Shown here: positions 26,831-38,100 of the stretch, in pieces
How positions within the stretch are numbered: position 1 is the stretch's first letter
Layout of the letters: each line of letters opens with the position of its first letter
NCBI GenBank assembly: GCA_009773555.1
Contig: WSXZ01000030.1
Location: 1 to 64,000 of the forward strand
Reading direction: 5' to 3'
DNA: 64,000 bases
Source: Methylocystaceae bacterium
GTDB taxonomy: Bacteria; Pseudomonadota; Alphaproteobacteria; Rhizobiales; Beijerinckiaceae
Program-made: the position numbers and the translations under genes
Notes under the pieces: model-generated
The model's input: only the letters and a program-made list of their open reading frames with translations
The model's database searches: none
What the model was told of the DNA's origin: nothing

Positions 26831-28552
26831 ATGACTGCCGACGCCATCGCCCCACCCGATTTCTTTAGCCGGGATCGAACCATCGCTTCTCCCGCCTTCA
26901 ATCGCTGGCTCGTGCCGCCGGCGGCGCTGGCGATTCATCTCTGCATCGGCATGGCCTACGGCTTTTCCGTCTTCTGGCTGCCGCTGTCGCGGATCATTGG
27001 CGGCGCGCAGCCGAAGGAATGCCCTGAGACGCTCGGGTTTTTCGCCACGCTCGTGGCGACCGATTGCGACTGGAAGGTCAGCTGGCTTGGCTGGACCTTC
27101 ACGCTCTTTTTCGTCCTGCTCGGCTCCTCGGCGGCGGTCTTCGGCCATTGGCTGGAGACGGCCGGACCCCGAAAGGCCGGTCTCGCGGCGGCCTGCTGCT
27201 GGTGCGGCGGCCTGCTGATCTCGGCGCTCGGCGTCTATCTGCATCAGATCTCTTTGCTGTGGATCGGCTCCGGCGTGATCGGCGGCATTGGTCTCGGGCT
27301 CGGATATATCTCGCCCGTCTCGACGCTCATCAAATGGTTTCCCGACCGGCGCGGCCTGGCGACGGGTCTCGCGATCATGGGATTTGGCGGCGGCGCCATG
27401 ATCGGCGCGCCGCTCGCCGACCGGCTGATGGGCTTCTACGCCACGCCGGCTTCGCCGGGCGTCTGGCAGACCTTCGTGACGCTGGCGGCGATCTATTTCG
27501 CCTTCATGGTCGCCGGCGCGCTCAGCTACCGGGTGCCGTCCGAAGGCTGGACGCCGGAAGGATTCACGCCGCCCGCGGCGGCCAAGAACGCCATGGTGAC
27601 GCATCGTCATGTGCATCTCGACGTCGCCTGGAAGACGCCGCAATTCTGGCTGCTCTGGGCCGTGCTCTGTCTCAACGTCTCCGCCGGCATCGGCGTTCTG
27701 GGCATGGCCTCGCCGATGCTGCAGGAAGTTTTCGGCGGCAGGCTGATCGGTCTGGACATCGGTTTTGATCAGCTCGCCCCCGATCAGAAAAAGCAGATCG
27801 CGGCGATCGCAGCGGGCTTCACTGGCCTGTTGAGCCTGTGCAACATCGGCGGGCGCATCGGCTGGGCCTCGGCGTCCGATACATTTGGCCGCAAGGTCAC
27901 CTACGCGATCTTTTTTATCGTCGGCATCGCGCTCTATTCCGCCGAACCCTTCGCGGCGAAGGGCGGCATGGTCGGCCTCTTCGTCCTGCTCTTCGCCGTC
28001 ATCATCACCATGTATGGCGGCGGCTTCGCGACGATCCCCGCCTATCTCGCCGACATCTTCGGCACGCATCATGTCGGCGCCATTCATGGCCGGCTGCTGA
28101 CCGCCTGGTCGACGGCGGGCGTGCTCGGACCGGTGCTGGTCAATTACATTCGCGAATATCAGCTTGCGCACGGCGCGCCGCGCGAAGACGCCTATAATCA
28201 GACCATGTATGTGCTCGCGGGCCTGCTGCTCTGCGGTCTCGTCTGCAATCTGCTGGTGCGGCCCTGCGCCGAGAAATATTACATGAGCGATGAAGAGGTC
28301 GCGGCGCAAAAGCACATCACGGTCGCCGAGGTCGTCAAGGAAGATGACGAGGTCCACGCCGACTTCGAGGATTTCGTCGAAGAAGGGTTGGACCCCGCGG
28401 CGACCGACGCCGATCCGCCGGTCGCCGCGCGCCCGTCGCCCGGCTCAAAGGGCGGATCATTGCTGCTGGTTTTCGCCTGGGCCGCCGTTGGCGTCCCCCT
28501 CGCCTGGGGGGTCTGGACGACGCTTCTCAAAACCGCCGCGCTGTTTCACTAG
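26831..28552 (+). CDS. OFA-family MFS transporter (oxalate/formate antiporter type) with extra C-terminal helix
   Basis: This 573-residue carrier has the 12-helix MFS plan of the OFA group, beginning WLVPPAALAIHLCIGMAYGFSVFWLPLSR and including GLGLGYISPVSTLIKWFPDRRGLATGLAIMGFGGGA. After helix 12 comes an acidic linker (DDEVHADFEDFVEEGLDP) and one more helix, LLLVFAWAAVGVPLAWGVWTTLLKTAALF. That last segment resembles the separately encoded small subunit that often follows OFA genes. Substrates in the family include oxalate and formate, but this protein's substrate cannot be assigned. The gene lies between ecm and uppP, flanked on both sides by REP-like pairs. Confidence 0.8.
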   Translation: MTADAIAPPDFFSRDRTIASPAFNRWLVPPAALAIHLCIGMAYGFSVFWLPLSRIIGGAQPKECPETLGFFATLVATDCDWKVSWLGWTFTLFFVLLGSSAAVFGHWLETAGPRKAGLAAACCWCGGLLISALGVYLHQISLLWIGSGVIGGIGLGLGYISPVSTLIKWFPDRRGLATGLAIMGFGGGAMIGAPLADRLMGFYATPASPGVWQTFVTLAAIYFAFMVAGALSYRVPSEGWTPEGFTPPAAAKNAMVTHRHVHLDVAWKTPQFWLLWAVLCLNVSAGIGVLGMASPMLQEVFGGRLIGLDIGFDQLAPDQKKQIAAIAAGFTGLLSLCNIGGRIGWASASDTFGRKVTYAIFFIVGIALYSAEPFAAKGGMVGLFVLLFAVIITMYGGGFATIPAYLADIFGTHHVGAIHGRLLTAWSTAGVLGPVLVNYIREYQLAHGAPREDAYNQTMYVLAGLLLCGLVCNLLVRPCAEKYYMSDEEVAAQKHITVAEVVKEDDEVHADFEDFVEEGLDPAATDADPPVAARPSPGSKGGSLLLVFAWAAVGVPLAWGVWTTLLKTAALFH

Positions 28553-28624
28553 GCGCTCGCGATGAGCTTAATCGGCTTCGGGCGGCAGGCTTCGAACTCG
28601 GCTTAATTTCAACTCACTTTCAGC

Positions 28625-28762
28625 CGTCATGCCCGGCCTTGTGCCGGGCATCCACGCCGGGACATCGCGAGGCGCATCGCGCGGAGGCGGTATATTTGGT
28701 TCATGTTCTCACATTTGCATCGCGTGGTCGCGTGGATGGCCGCGACAAGCGCGGCCATGACG
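28625..28762. repeat. REP-like palindrome pair, copy 3
   Basis: An ATGCCC-type palindrome at 28625-28656 and an inverted ATGGCC-type copy at 28731-28762 lie in the 356-bp gap between the MFS gene and uppP. The rest of that gap shows no gene. Confidence 0.8.
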
Positions 28763-28907
28763 CGGTGAGATGACGCCTGTTAACCTGGGTTCGGTCCTGT
28801 TTCGCGCGGCCCTCGCCTTGATCGCGGCCGGCTTGTTTGCCAGAAGTCGGAGTCGCTTGGCGCCTTCGTGATTCGTCGCGGGGCCGACAAACGAGACGAG
28901 GGCCTCT

Positions 28908-29780
28908 ATGGCGACCGCTTGCACGAATGGGCTCGACACCGGTTTTGTCGATCTCGGTTATATGAAAGTCGCCGTTCTTGGCGTGGTGCAGGGCATCACC
29001 GAGCTTCTGCCGATCTCCTCGACCGCGCATATGCGCATCGTGCCGGCGCTGCTCGGCTGGAAGGACCCCGGCTCCGCCTTCTCCGCGGCGATGCAGCTCG
29101 CGGCGCTCGCCGCCGTCGTCAGCTATTTCTGGAGCGACATCCGCGCGCTTGCCGAGGGGTCCGTGCGGGCGCTGGTGCGGCGCGATTTCAACGCCTGGAC
29201 CTTTCGCTTCGTCGTCTGGATCGCGCTCGCGACCGTGCCGATCGGCATCGCCGGCCTCGCGCTGTCGCATACGCTCAACACCTGCGGCTCGCCGCTGCGC
29301 ACGCTGCCGGTGATCGGCATTTCCTCGATCGTGATGGCGGCGCTGCTCGCCATCGCCGAACTCTATTGCAATCACAAGCGCACGCTCGAACATGTCAGCC
29401 TGAAGGACGCGATGATCGTCGGCTTCGCGCAGGTCGGCGCGCTCATTCCGGGCGTCTCGCGCTCGGGCTCGACTCTGACGGCGGCGCTCTTCTTAGACCT
29501 CAAGCGCGAGGAAGCGGCGCGCTTTTCCTTCCTGCTCGGCCTGCCGGCGATCGCCCTCGCGGGCCTCAAGGAGCTGTGGGAGCTGCATAAGGCGCAGCTC
29601 GATTTCCACGGCTGGGCGGTGCTGACGCTCGGGCTCTTCGTCGCCTCGATCTCCGCCTTTGTCGCGATCTGGGGCTTGCTGCGGATTCTCGAGCGCTTCT
29701 CCGCCTGGCCCTTCGTCTTCTATCGCGCCTTCATCGGAATCGTGCTGCTCGTCGGCTTCTACGCAGGCTTTTTGGTCTGA
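28908..29780 (+). CDS. uppP: Undecaprenyl-diphosphatase
   Basis: UppP (BacA) recycles the undecaprenyl carrier lipid for cell-wall synthesis by removing a phosphate, and raises bacitracin resistance. The 290-residue membrane protein carries both family motifs: GVVQGITELLPISSTAH near the N-terminus and GALIPGVSRSGSTLT in the middle. Hydrophobic helices are visible throughout. The start could be the ATG used here or the ATG 57 bases downstream (MKVAVLGVVQG), which matches the usual family start more closely. The extra N-terminal residues (ATACTNGLDTGF) are not family-like. The gene stands alone, followed by a large palindromic repeat. Confidence 0.9.
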   Translation: MATACTNGLDTGFVDLGYMKVAVLGVVQGITELLPISSTAHMRIVPALLGWKDPGSAFSAAMQLAALAAVVSYFWSDIRALAEGSVRALVRRDFNAWTFRFVVWIALATVPIGIAGLALSHTLNTCGSPLRTLPVIGISSIVMAALLAIAELYCNHKRTLEHVSLKDAMIVGFAQVGALIPGVSRSGSTLTAALFLDLKREEAARFSFLLGLPAIALAGLKELWELHKAQLDFHGWAVLTLGLFVASISAFVAIWGLLRILERFSAWPFVFYRAFIGIVLLVGFYAGFLV

Positions 29781-29808
29781 TACGAATTTCGTCGACCGCT
29801 ACGCAGGG

Positions 29809-29912
29809 TGTCATTCCCGACAGGCCGAAGGCCTGATCGGGAATCCAGAGCCAATACAGGAGCGCTGGTCTGCTCTGGATTCCCGATCGCGCTTCGCGCG
29901 TCGGGAATGACA
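29809..29912. repeat. Large nested palindrome after uppP
   Basis: The outer arms TGTCATTCCCGA (29809) and TCGGGAATGACA (to 29912) are exact complements. The inner arms GATCGGGAATCCAGAGC (29835-29851) and GCTCTGGATTCCCGATC (29872-29888) are also exact complements. Each half has its own small hairpin (AGGCCGAAGGCCT and GCGCTTCGCGC). This is a different family from the ATGCCC/ATGGCC pairs. Confidence 0.8.
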
Positions 29913-29971
29913 TGAGAGAGTTCAGACGGAAATAGTCACAGGCGCTCTACCCGTCTCAGGAAGAGAGCACG

Positions 29972-31207
<1,236 letters not shown>

Positions 31208-31296
31208 TTAGATTGGCAAAATGCAGACGTCTCTTTTTCGAACGGAAGTCTTAAAGAAGTAAAAAGGTTAGCGAATAGTTGACGAGGCCTCACGCG

Positions 31297-31860
31297 TCAC
31301 GCCTCACGCACGGGCGCGAAGCTGACGCGGTGCGCCGGGCTCGCGCCGTGCAGCGCCAGCGCGTCGAGGTGACGCTGCACGGCGTAGCCGACATTCGTCT
31401 CAAAACCATAGTGCGGATAGTGGACGGCGAGGCGGCGCATCATGGCGTCGCGCGCGACCTTGGCGACGATCGAGGCGGCGGCGATGCTGAGCGCCGTCGC
31501 GTCGCCCTTGATGATCAGCTGGCAGGGGCAGTTGACCGGCGGCCGGTCGTTGCCGTCGATGAGAAGATAGGCCGGCGTCTGGGCAAGGCCGGCGACCGCC
31601 CGCGCCATCGCCGCGAGCGTCGCCTGGCGGATATTGATGCGGTCGATCTCGGCGGGCGCGACGAAGGCGACGCTCACGGCGAGCGCGCTGGCCATGATGC
31701 GCTCAAACGCTTCTTCGCGCTGCGCCTGATTCAGCACCTTCGAATCATCGAGGCCCCGCGGCCGTCGTTCGGGATCGAGAATCACCGCCGCCGCCGCCAC
31801 CGGACCCGCGAGCGGCCCGCGTCCAACCTCGTCGACGCCGGCGATCGGCCAGACGCCTTT
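31297..31860 (-). CDS. rnhB: Ribonuclease HII, N-terminus uncertain
   Basis: RNase HII cuts RNA in RNA-DNA hybrids and single ribonucleotides in DNA. The family's first active-site motif, [15 protein letters not shown], is present upstream of the ORF-track start and in the same frame. It is followed by DDSK, the Asp-containing LLIDGND and [21 protein letters not shown]. The frame stays open for about 50 codons further upstream with no ATG, GTG or TTG, while a different frame offers a start at 32009. The real N-terminus is therefore unresolved and may include one more frame break. It lies upstream of ccrM on the same strand, about 150 bp away. Confidence 0.85.
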   Translation of the reverse strand, partial: KGVWPIAGVDEVGRGPLAGPVAAAAVILDPERRPRGLDDSKVLNQAQREEAFERIMASALAVSVAFVAPAEIDRINIRQATLAAMARAVAGLAQTPAYLLIDGNDRPPVNCPCQLIIKGDATALSIAAASIVAKVARDAMMRRLAVHYPHYGFETNVGYAVQRHLDALALHGASPAHRVSFAPVREA

Positions 31861-32066
31861 TGGGGCCCCTTGGCCGTCACCAACGCTCCTCCCGGGCGGA
31901 TCGCTAGGGTCCTGCGCGACGGTGGCGTCAGTGCAGGACCGCGCAGCGAATAAAGCGCGGCGGGCGGGCGGCTGGCAACCGGAAAGACGGCGTTTGCGGC
32001 CGCGTCCAATGAATTCTCGGCCCGCGCGAGCGCAATAAGCTCGCCGGAGACGAGTCTAAGATGGGC

Positions 32067-33197
32067 TCAGAAGAGGCTGAGCTGCTGCGGCGCGCGGCGC
32101 GGCGGCTCGAACAGATCCGTTCGCAGCCTCGTTTTCTGCGTGAACCCTAGCCGGGCGGCCGCGAGCTCGAAACGCCGGCCGATCATCCAGGCGTAGGGCC
32201 CCTCGCCTTTCATGCGGGTCCCGAAGGACGCATCGTAAAGCTTGCCGTCTCGCGTCGAGCGCACGAGCGCGAGGGCGCGGCGGGCCCTGTCAGGAAAATG
32301 CGTCGCCAGCCATTCGGTGAAGAGATCGCGCAATTCGAGCGGCAGCCGCAGCAGCACATAGCCCGCTTCGCGCGCGCCGGCGGCGTGCGCCCGCGTCAAG
32401 ATCCGCTCGATCTCGTCGTCATTGATGGCGGGAATGATCGGCGCCGTCATCACCGCCGTCGGCACGCCGGCGGCGCTGAGCTTTTCGATGGTCTCGAGCC
32501 GCAGCTCCGGCGTTGCGGCGCGTGGCTCCATCAGCCGCGCGAGCGTGCGGTCGAGCGTCGTCACCGAGATCGCGACCTTCGCAAGGCCCTTGGCCGCCAT
32601 TGGCGCGAGCAGATCGAGGTCACGCAGGACGAGCGCGGACTTCGTCACGATGCCGACCGGATGATTGGCGCGCGCCAGCACTTCGAGGATCGAACGCATC
32701 ACGCGATGGCTTTTCTCGGCGGGCTGATAGGGATCGGTGTTGGTGCCGATGGCGATCGTCTTGGGGACATAGCCCGGCGCCGACAATTCGCGTTCGAGAA
32801 GCTGCGCCGCGCCGTCCTTGACGAAGATCTCGGTCTCGAAATCGAGGCCGGGCGAAAAGCCCATATAGGCGTGCGTCGGCCGCGCGAAACAATACACGCA
32901 GCCATGCTCGCAGCCGCGATAGGGATTGATCGAGCGATCGAACGAAATATCCGGCGAATCATTCCTGGTGATGATGGTACGCGGCTTCTCGACGTGGAAA
33001 TTGGTCTTGAGCGCCGGCAGGCTCTCGAGCGACCCCCAGCCGTCGTCGGCCTCCTCGCGCGTCTCCTTTTCGAAACGGCCGCTGCGCTTCGACAGCGCGC
33101 CGCGTCCGCGCCGGCGCTCGGCGTCGACGAGGGCCGCGGCGTCGATCGGCTGCGGCGCGCCTTTTGTCTCTGCCGATGCCTGAGCCGCACGCCCCAT
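32067..33197 (-). CDS. Radical SAM protein, PA0069/SplB-like
   Basis: This 376-residue protein belongs to the PA0069 family of radical SAM proteins, related to spore photoproduct lyase. The iron-sulfur motif is visible as GCEHGCVYCFARP (CxxxCxxC). Nearby are SFDRSINPYRGC and TNTDPYQPAEK, both typical of the family. The C-terminal half includes PIIPAINDDEIERIL and a helix-rich end. The reaction is unknown. The first 60 residues are charged and of low complexity. The gene is alone on the minus strand between hss and rnhB. Confidence 0.85.
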   Translation of the reverse strand: MGRAAQASAETKGAPQPIDAAALVDAERRRGRGALSKRSGRFEKETREEADDGWGSLESLPALKTNFHVEKPRTIITRNDSPDISFDRSINPYRGCEHGCVYCFARPTHAYMGFSPGLDFETEIFVKDGAAQLLERELSAPGYVPKTIAIGTNTDPYQPAEKSHRVMRSILEVLARANHPVGIVTKSALVLRDLDLLAPMAAKGLAKVAISVTTLDRTLARLMEPRAATPELRLETIEKLSAAGVPTAVMTAPIIPAINDDEIERILTRAHAAGAREAGYVLLRLPLELRDLFTEWLATHFPDRARRALALVRSTRDGKLYDASFGTRMKGEGPYAWMIGRRFELAAARLGFTQKTRLRTDLFEPPRRAPQQLSLF

Positions 33198-33308
33198 GTT
33201 CGCAACCTCTGCCCAGCGTCGGCCCGAGGATCGCCGTGGCGACCGCTCAGAACCAACGCTAGTCAGAACATATAGAGAACATTAAAGTGAGGCAAGCGGC
33301 TTTCTGAA

Positions 33309-33339
33309 CGAAAAAGCGCGCCGACTCTCGACGGCGCGC
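33309..33339 (-). terminator. Rho-independent terminator after hss
   Basis: On the minus strand, GCGCGCCG pairs perfectly with CGGCGCGC across an eight-base loop and is followed by TTTTT. It starts about 27 bases after the homospermidine synthase stop. Confidence 0.8.
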
Positions 33340-33365
33340 CTCCTAATGCTGCGCTTGAGGCGCCC

Positions 33366-34799
33366 TCAGCGCACGAGAACATTCCTGAACTGCCACGGAT
33401 CGCTTTCGTCGATATCTTCCGGGAACAGCCCGGGACGCCCCTCGAGCGGCGTCCAATCCGTGTAATAGCCCTTCACCGGGCCGAGATACGGCAGCTGCAC
33501 GTCGAGGCAGCGCCTGTAGTCGACCTCGTCGGCCTCGACGATTCCCGCCTGCGGATTCTCCAGCGCCCAGACCATGCCGGCGAGCGCCGCCGAACTCACC
33601 TGAAGTCCGGTGGCGTTCTGATAGGGCGCGAGATCGCGAGTCTCCTCGATCGAGAGCTGCGACCCGTACCAATAGGCGTTCCTGGCGTGGCCGTAGAGCA
33701 GCACCCCGAGCTCGTCGATCCCGTCGACGATCTCGTGCTCGTCGAGAATCTTCCAGCTCTCCTGCATCTTGCCGGCGGCGCCGAACATCTCGTGCAGAGA
33801 AAGCACGGCGTCGTCGGCGGGATGATAGGCGTAGTGACAGGTCGGACGATAGATCGCCTGACCCTTCTCGTCGCGCAGCGTGAGATAATCCGCGATCGAG
33901 ATCGACTCATTGTGGGTGACGAGAAAGCCATATTGCGGCCCCGGCGTCGGGCACCATGAGCGCACGCGCGTATTGGCGCCGGGCGACAGCAGATAGATCG
34001 CCGCGCCGCAGCCGGCCGGATGCGTGCGGCCGATGTCGGGCAAAGATTTTTCATGCGTGCCCCAGCCGAGTTCGGCGGGCTGCAGGCCCTCGGAGACAAA
34101 GCCTTCGACCGACCAGGTGTTGACGAAGACGTCGCGCGGCTTCGGATTGCGCGCGCGCTGGGTGTCGCGTTCGGCGATGTGGACGCCCTTGACCCCGAGC
34201 TTTTGGGCGAGCGCGCCCCATTCGGCGCGCGTCGCCGGCTCCTTGTCGAAGGCGTCCGTGTCGCGCGCGATATCGACGAGCGCCTGCTTGACGAACCAGG
34301 ACACCATGCCGGGATTGGCGCCGACGCAGGACACCGCCGTCGATCCGCCGGGATTTTTGCGGCGCTCTTCGAGCACCGTCTCGCGCAGGGCATAATTGGT
34401 GCGCGCTTCATTGGACATGCTCTTGTCGAAGTAGAAGCCCGGCCATGGCTCCACCACCGTGTCGACGCACAGCGCGTTCAATTCGCGCGCGAGCTTGATG
34501 ATCGCGAGCGAAGAAACGTCGACCGAGAGATTAACGATAAAGCCCTGGCCTTCGCCCTTGGTCAAAAGCGGGGTCAAGACGTCGCGGTAGTTCTCCGGCG
34601 TCAGCCTGGTTTTCAGAAAAGCGATGCCGCGCTCGTCCAGCAGACGGCGATGCGTATCGACCGGGTCGATGACGGTGACGCGCGATTTGTCGAAATCGAA
34701 ATGGCGCTCGATCAGCGGCAAAATGCCTCGGCCGATGGAGCCGAAGCCGATCAGCACGATCGGACCGGTGATTTTGCCGTAGTTTGGCCAAGTCGACAT
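33366..34799 (-). CDS. hss: Homospermidine synthase
   Basis: Hss makes homospermidine, a major polyamine of many alphaproteobacteria, from putrescine or spermidine using NAD. The 477-residue protein has an N-terminal dinucleotide fold (PIVLIGFGSIGRGILPLIERHF), then conserved family segments including VEPWPGFYFD, CVGANPGMVSWFVKQAL and TVVEPWPG-type strands. Length and motifs match the bacterial enzyme throughout. The gene has its own terminator and no close partner; a palindromic repeat lies upstream of the start. Confidence 0.95.
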   Translation of the reverse strand: MSTWPNYGKITGPIVLIGFGSIGRGILPLIERHFDFDKSRVTVIDPVDTHRRLLDERGIAFLKTRLTPENYRDVLTPLLTKGEGQGFIVNLSVDVSSLAIIKLARELNALCVDTVVEPWPGFYFDKSMSNEARTNYALRETVLEERRKNPGGSTAVSCVGANPGMVSWFVKQALVDIARDTDAFDKEPATRAEWGALAQKLGVKGVHIAERDTQRARNPKPRDVFVNTWSVEGFVSEGLQPAELGWGTHEKSLPDIGRTHPAGCGAAIYLLSPGANTRVRSWCPTPGPQYGFLVTHNESISIADYLTLRDEKGQAIYRPTCHYAYHPADDAVLSLHEMFGAAGKMQESWKILDEHEIVDGIDELGVLLYGHARNAYWYGSQLSIEETRDLAPYQNATGLQVSSAALAGMVWALENPQAGIVEADEVDYRRCLDVQLPYLGPVKGYYTDWTPLEGRPGLFPEDIDESDPWQFRNVLVR

Positions 34800-34990
34800 G
34801 AGGCGCAGCTCCCGAGAAAGATATTGCGCCGCGATAAAGCAAGCGCGGACGTATTAATCAAGAGCTTGAGAGATTTGCGGCGGGCGCATGGCTTGGCGCT
34901 TTTTGCGCGCGCTCGGCGACACGCAGGCCAGTTGGGCGTCTTCGAGGACATGCGGGCGTGGCCCATCGGTCATTAAGATGCGCAAGGGCC

Positions 34991-35070
34991 CCTCGTCCTT
35001 CGAGACGCCCTCTTCGAGGCCTTCCTACAAGCTTAGGAGCGCCCGAATGGCGGCGTCTCGAAGGGCGAGG
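34991..35070. repeat. Palindromic intergenic repeat (TTCGAGACGCC family)
   Basis: CCTCGTCCTTCGAGACGCC (34991-35009) and its near-perfect complement GGCGTCTCGAAGGGCGAGG (35052-35070) face each other across about 40 bp in the gap between hss and the acyltransferase gene. The segment at 51541-51603 shares the GGCGTCTCGAAG core. Confidence 0.7.
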
Positions 35071-35105
35071 ACCGCAGCGCGATCAAAAATTTAGACCTTG
35101 GAATT

Positions 35106-38100
35106 TCACGCAGGCGCAGCGGCGTTGCCGTCGATGCGTCCCTGCAGACCGTTGGGCAGGCGCGGGTTGGGCAGAATATAGCGCCCGCGCTCCCGCACCA
35201 TTTTGGTCACCGCCGCGAAATCGAGCTTGCCGGAGCCCAAAAGCGGCACTTGATCGACGATCATGACTTCCGCCGGAATCATCAAGTCCGACGCGCCCTT
35301 CGATTTGGCGTAGGCCTGGAAATCGGCGCGCGTCGCGTCCTTCTGCTGCGTGATGAGAGTGATTCGCTCGCCCTTGCGCGGATCGACCTCAGTCGCCGCC
35401 GCCGACAGAGCGTCGGGCCAAAGTTCCGCCGCCAGCTGTTCGATCGCCGCGAGCGACACCATCTCGCCGCCGACCTTGGCGAAGCGCTTGGCGCGACCCT
35501 TGATCGTCACATAGCCCTGCGCGTCGATGGTGACGATATCGCCCGTATCATGCCAGCCGTTCTCCGTCGGCTGCACCACGCCGGGCTTGTCGATCTTGAG
35601 ATAGCCCATCATCACATTCGGCCCCCGCACCAAGAGCCTGCCGCCGTCCTCCACGCCTGGAACGGGCTCAAGCCGATGTTCGATCCCCGGCATCAGGCGT
35701 CCGACGGAGCCGAATCTGTTGAACATCGGCGTGTTGAGCGCGAGGACCGGCGAGGCTTCCGTCACGCCATAGCCTTCAAGGATGCGGACGCCGAACTTCT
35801 CCATCCACAGATCGCGCGTCGATTGTTTCACCGGCTCGGCGCCGGCGACGACATAACGGATCGACCGAAAGTCATAGGCGTGCGCCGGGCGCGCGTAACC
35901 GGCGAGAAAAGTGTCCGTCCCGAAAAGAATCGTGGCGTTTGAGCCGTAAACGAGCTCCGGCACGATGCGATAGTGCAAGGGCGAGGGATAAAGATAGATC
36001 GGAACGCCGGAGATGAGCGGCAGCGTGAAGCCGACCGTCAGACCGAAGGAATGGAACATCGGCAGCACGTTGAAGACCTTGTCCGTGCGGCCGAAGTCGA
36101 TGCGCGCGGCGGCCTGCGCGGCATTGGCGAGCATGTTTCGATGCGACAAAGCCACGCCCTTTGGCGCGCCTTCCGAACCCGAGGTGAAAAGTATCGCCGC
36201 CATCTCTGCGGCCTTGCGCGCCACGACGGGCTTACGGAAGCGTCGGAGCGCGTCCAGCCTGTCGGCGAAGGAGATGCGCGCGCGCATGTCTTCGAGATAG
36301 ACGAGCGCAACTTTCTCTTCGAGCGCAGCGACAAGCTTTTCGAGTTTGGCTTTCTCGATGAAGCCGCGCGACGTCAGAATCGTCCTCGCCTGCGCCGCCT
36401 CGCAGCCCGCCAGAATATTGGCGGCGCCGGCGGTGAAATTGATCATCGCCGGCGCGCGGCCGGCAGAAATGACCGCGAGGAACGCTATTCCCGCGCCATT
36501 GGCGTTCGGCAGCATCAGTCCGATCGCATCGCCCGTCCTCCCGATCGCGGCGATCTTGCCGGCGAGCGCGCGCGTCCCGATCAGCAGCCTGCGATAGCTG
36601 AGCTGGCCGGCGATCGGGTCTTCGAGCGCGACGCGCGACAGCCCATGCGTGCGCGCGGCTTCGACGACGGCTTCGAAAAGCGTGCGATCGGCGTTGGTCG
36701 CGCGGAAGACGAGATCCGACATGATCTGATAGAGCGCCGCGCCGGCCGCCATCCGCCGCGCTTTGCCCTTCAGCGCGTCATCGACCGTGAGGCGGATCGG
36801 TTCGAGCACGGTGAGCGTGAATTTCGGAAACCACCGCCGGCGCGCCTGTTCACGCGTCAGCCGCGAGAACATCGTCGCCTCGGCGCCATCGATGTGCACC
36901 GGGACGACCATCGCGCCGGATTTTTCCGCGATCAGCCCCGCCCCGTCATAGACTTTCATCAGACTGCCGGTGACCGTCAGCCGGCCTTCCGGGAAGATGA
37001 CGAGCGGGTTTCCATCCTTGACCGCATTGATGAGCGCGCGCGCGCCAAGCGGATTGGCTGGATCGAGCGGGATCACGCGCATGAATTTCAAAAACGGCTT
37101 CGCCCACCATGTCTGCGAGATTGCGCGGTCGACGGCGAAGACCGGCTGCTTTGGCATGACGGCGAAAATCGCCGCGGCGTCGAGAAAACTCACATGGTTG
37201 AGCGCGACGATCGGATTGGGTCCCGCCTTCTCGAAATTTTCCAGCCCCTTAACCTCGAGACGATAGAAGGCGCGAAAGTAGATCGAGAGCAGATCCTGCA
37301 AAGGCGACGCGACGACCGCCTTGACGATCCAGATCGAAGCGACGAGCGCGACGACGGCCAGGCCGATCAGCAGCGCCGCGAAAGAGACGCCCAAGCTCTG
37401 CAGACCCGCAACCCCGAGGCCGCCAAGCGCCATGAAGGCGGCGTTCTGCACATTCACCGCGGCGATGGTGCGGGCGCGCTGCTGCGGCGCGCTCTGCGCC
37501 TGAATGGCGGCGAAGGACGGAACGATCATCAGCCCGCCGGCGACCGCGAGCAGTGAAAGATCGATCGCGGCGCGCCAGGCGAGCGGCTGAGCGAAATAGG
37601 CCTGCGGCGCCAGCGCCGTCGCTGCGGCGGGCGCATTCGAAAGGAGCAGCGCGAGCCCAAGGTCCGCGGACGCAAAAGCGACGAGCGCCGCGCCGACGGC
37701 AGTCGGCAGCAGCACGATCTTGCCCTTGAGCAGGAAGGCGGCGAGCCCTGATCCGATGGCGATGCCGACGGCGAACAGCGCCAGATGAATGCTGACGAGG
37801 ATCTCGGCGCCATGCAGCGTCTGGGTGATGAGCGAGGGCGTGAGCGACATGGCGATCGAGCCGAACAGCCAGAAGAGACTCGTCACCACGGCAAGCCGCC
37901 GCAGCGCTATTTGACCACGCAGATGCCGCAGCAATTTGAAAGTTGAGCGGAAGACGTTGGCGTCGATCGCAAGATCGGGATCGGCGCGCCGGGTTGGGGG
38001 AATGAGCCACGCCGCGCCAAGCGCCAACGCCGCGACGCCCATGACTCCCGCCGCGAGGATCGCCCCGTCGCCGACATGCAACGCCATGCCACCGGCGACC

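Noticed and set aside
26577-26855. Short ORFs translating to strings such as MPATSAGMT or ASWPGLSRPST near repeats
   Set aside because: These are translations of the REP-like palindromes and recur wherever the repeat occurs; they are not genes.
35973-37556. 527-residue plus-strand ORF opposite the acyltransferase gene
   Set aside because: It mirrors the codons of a well-supported minus-strand gene and shows no family features.
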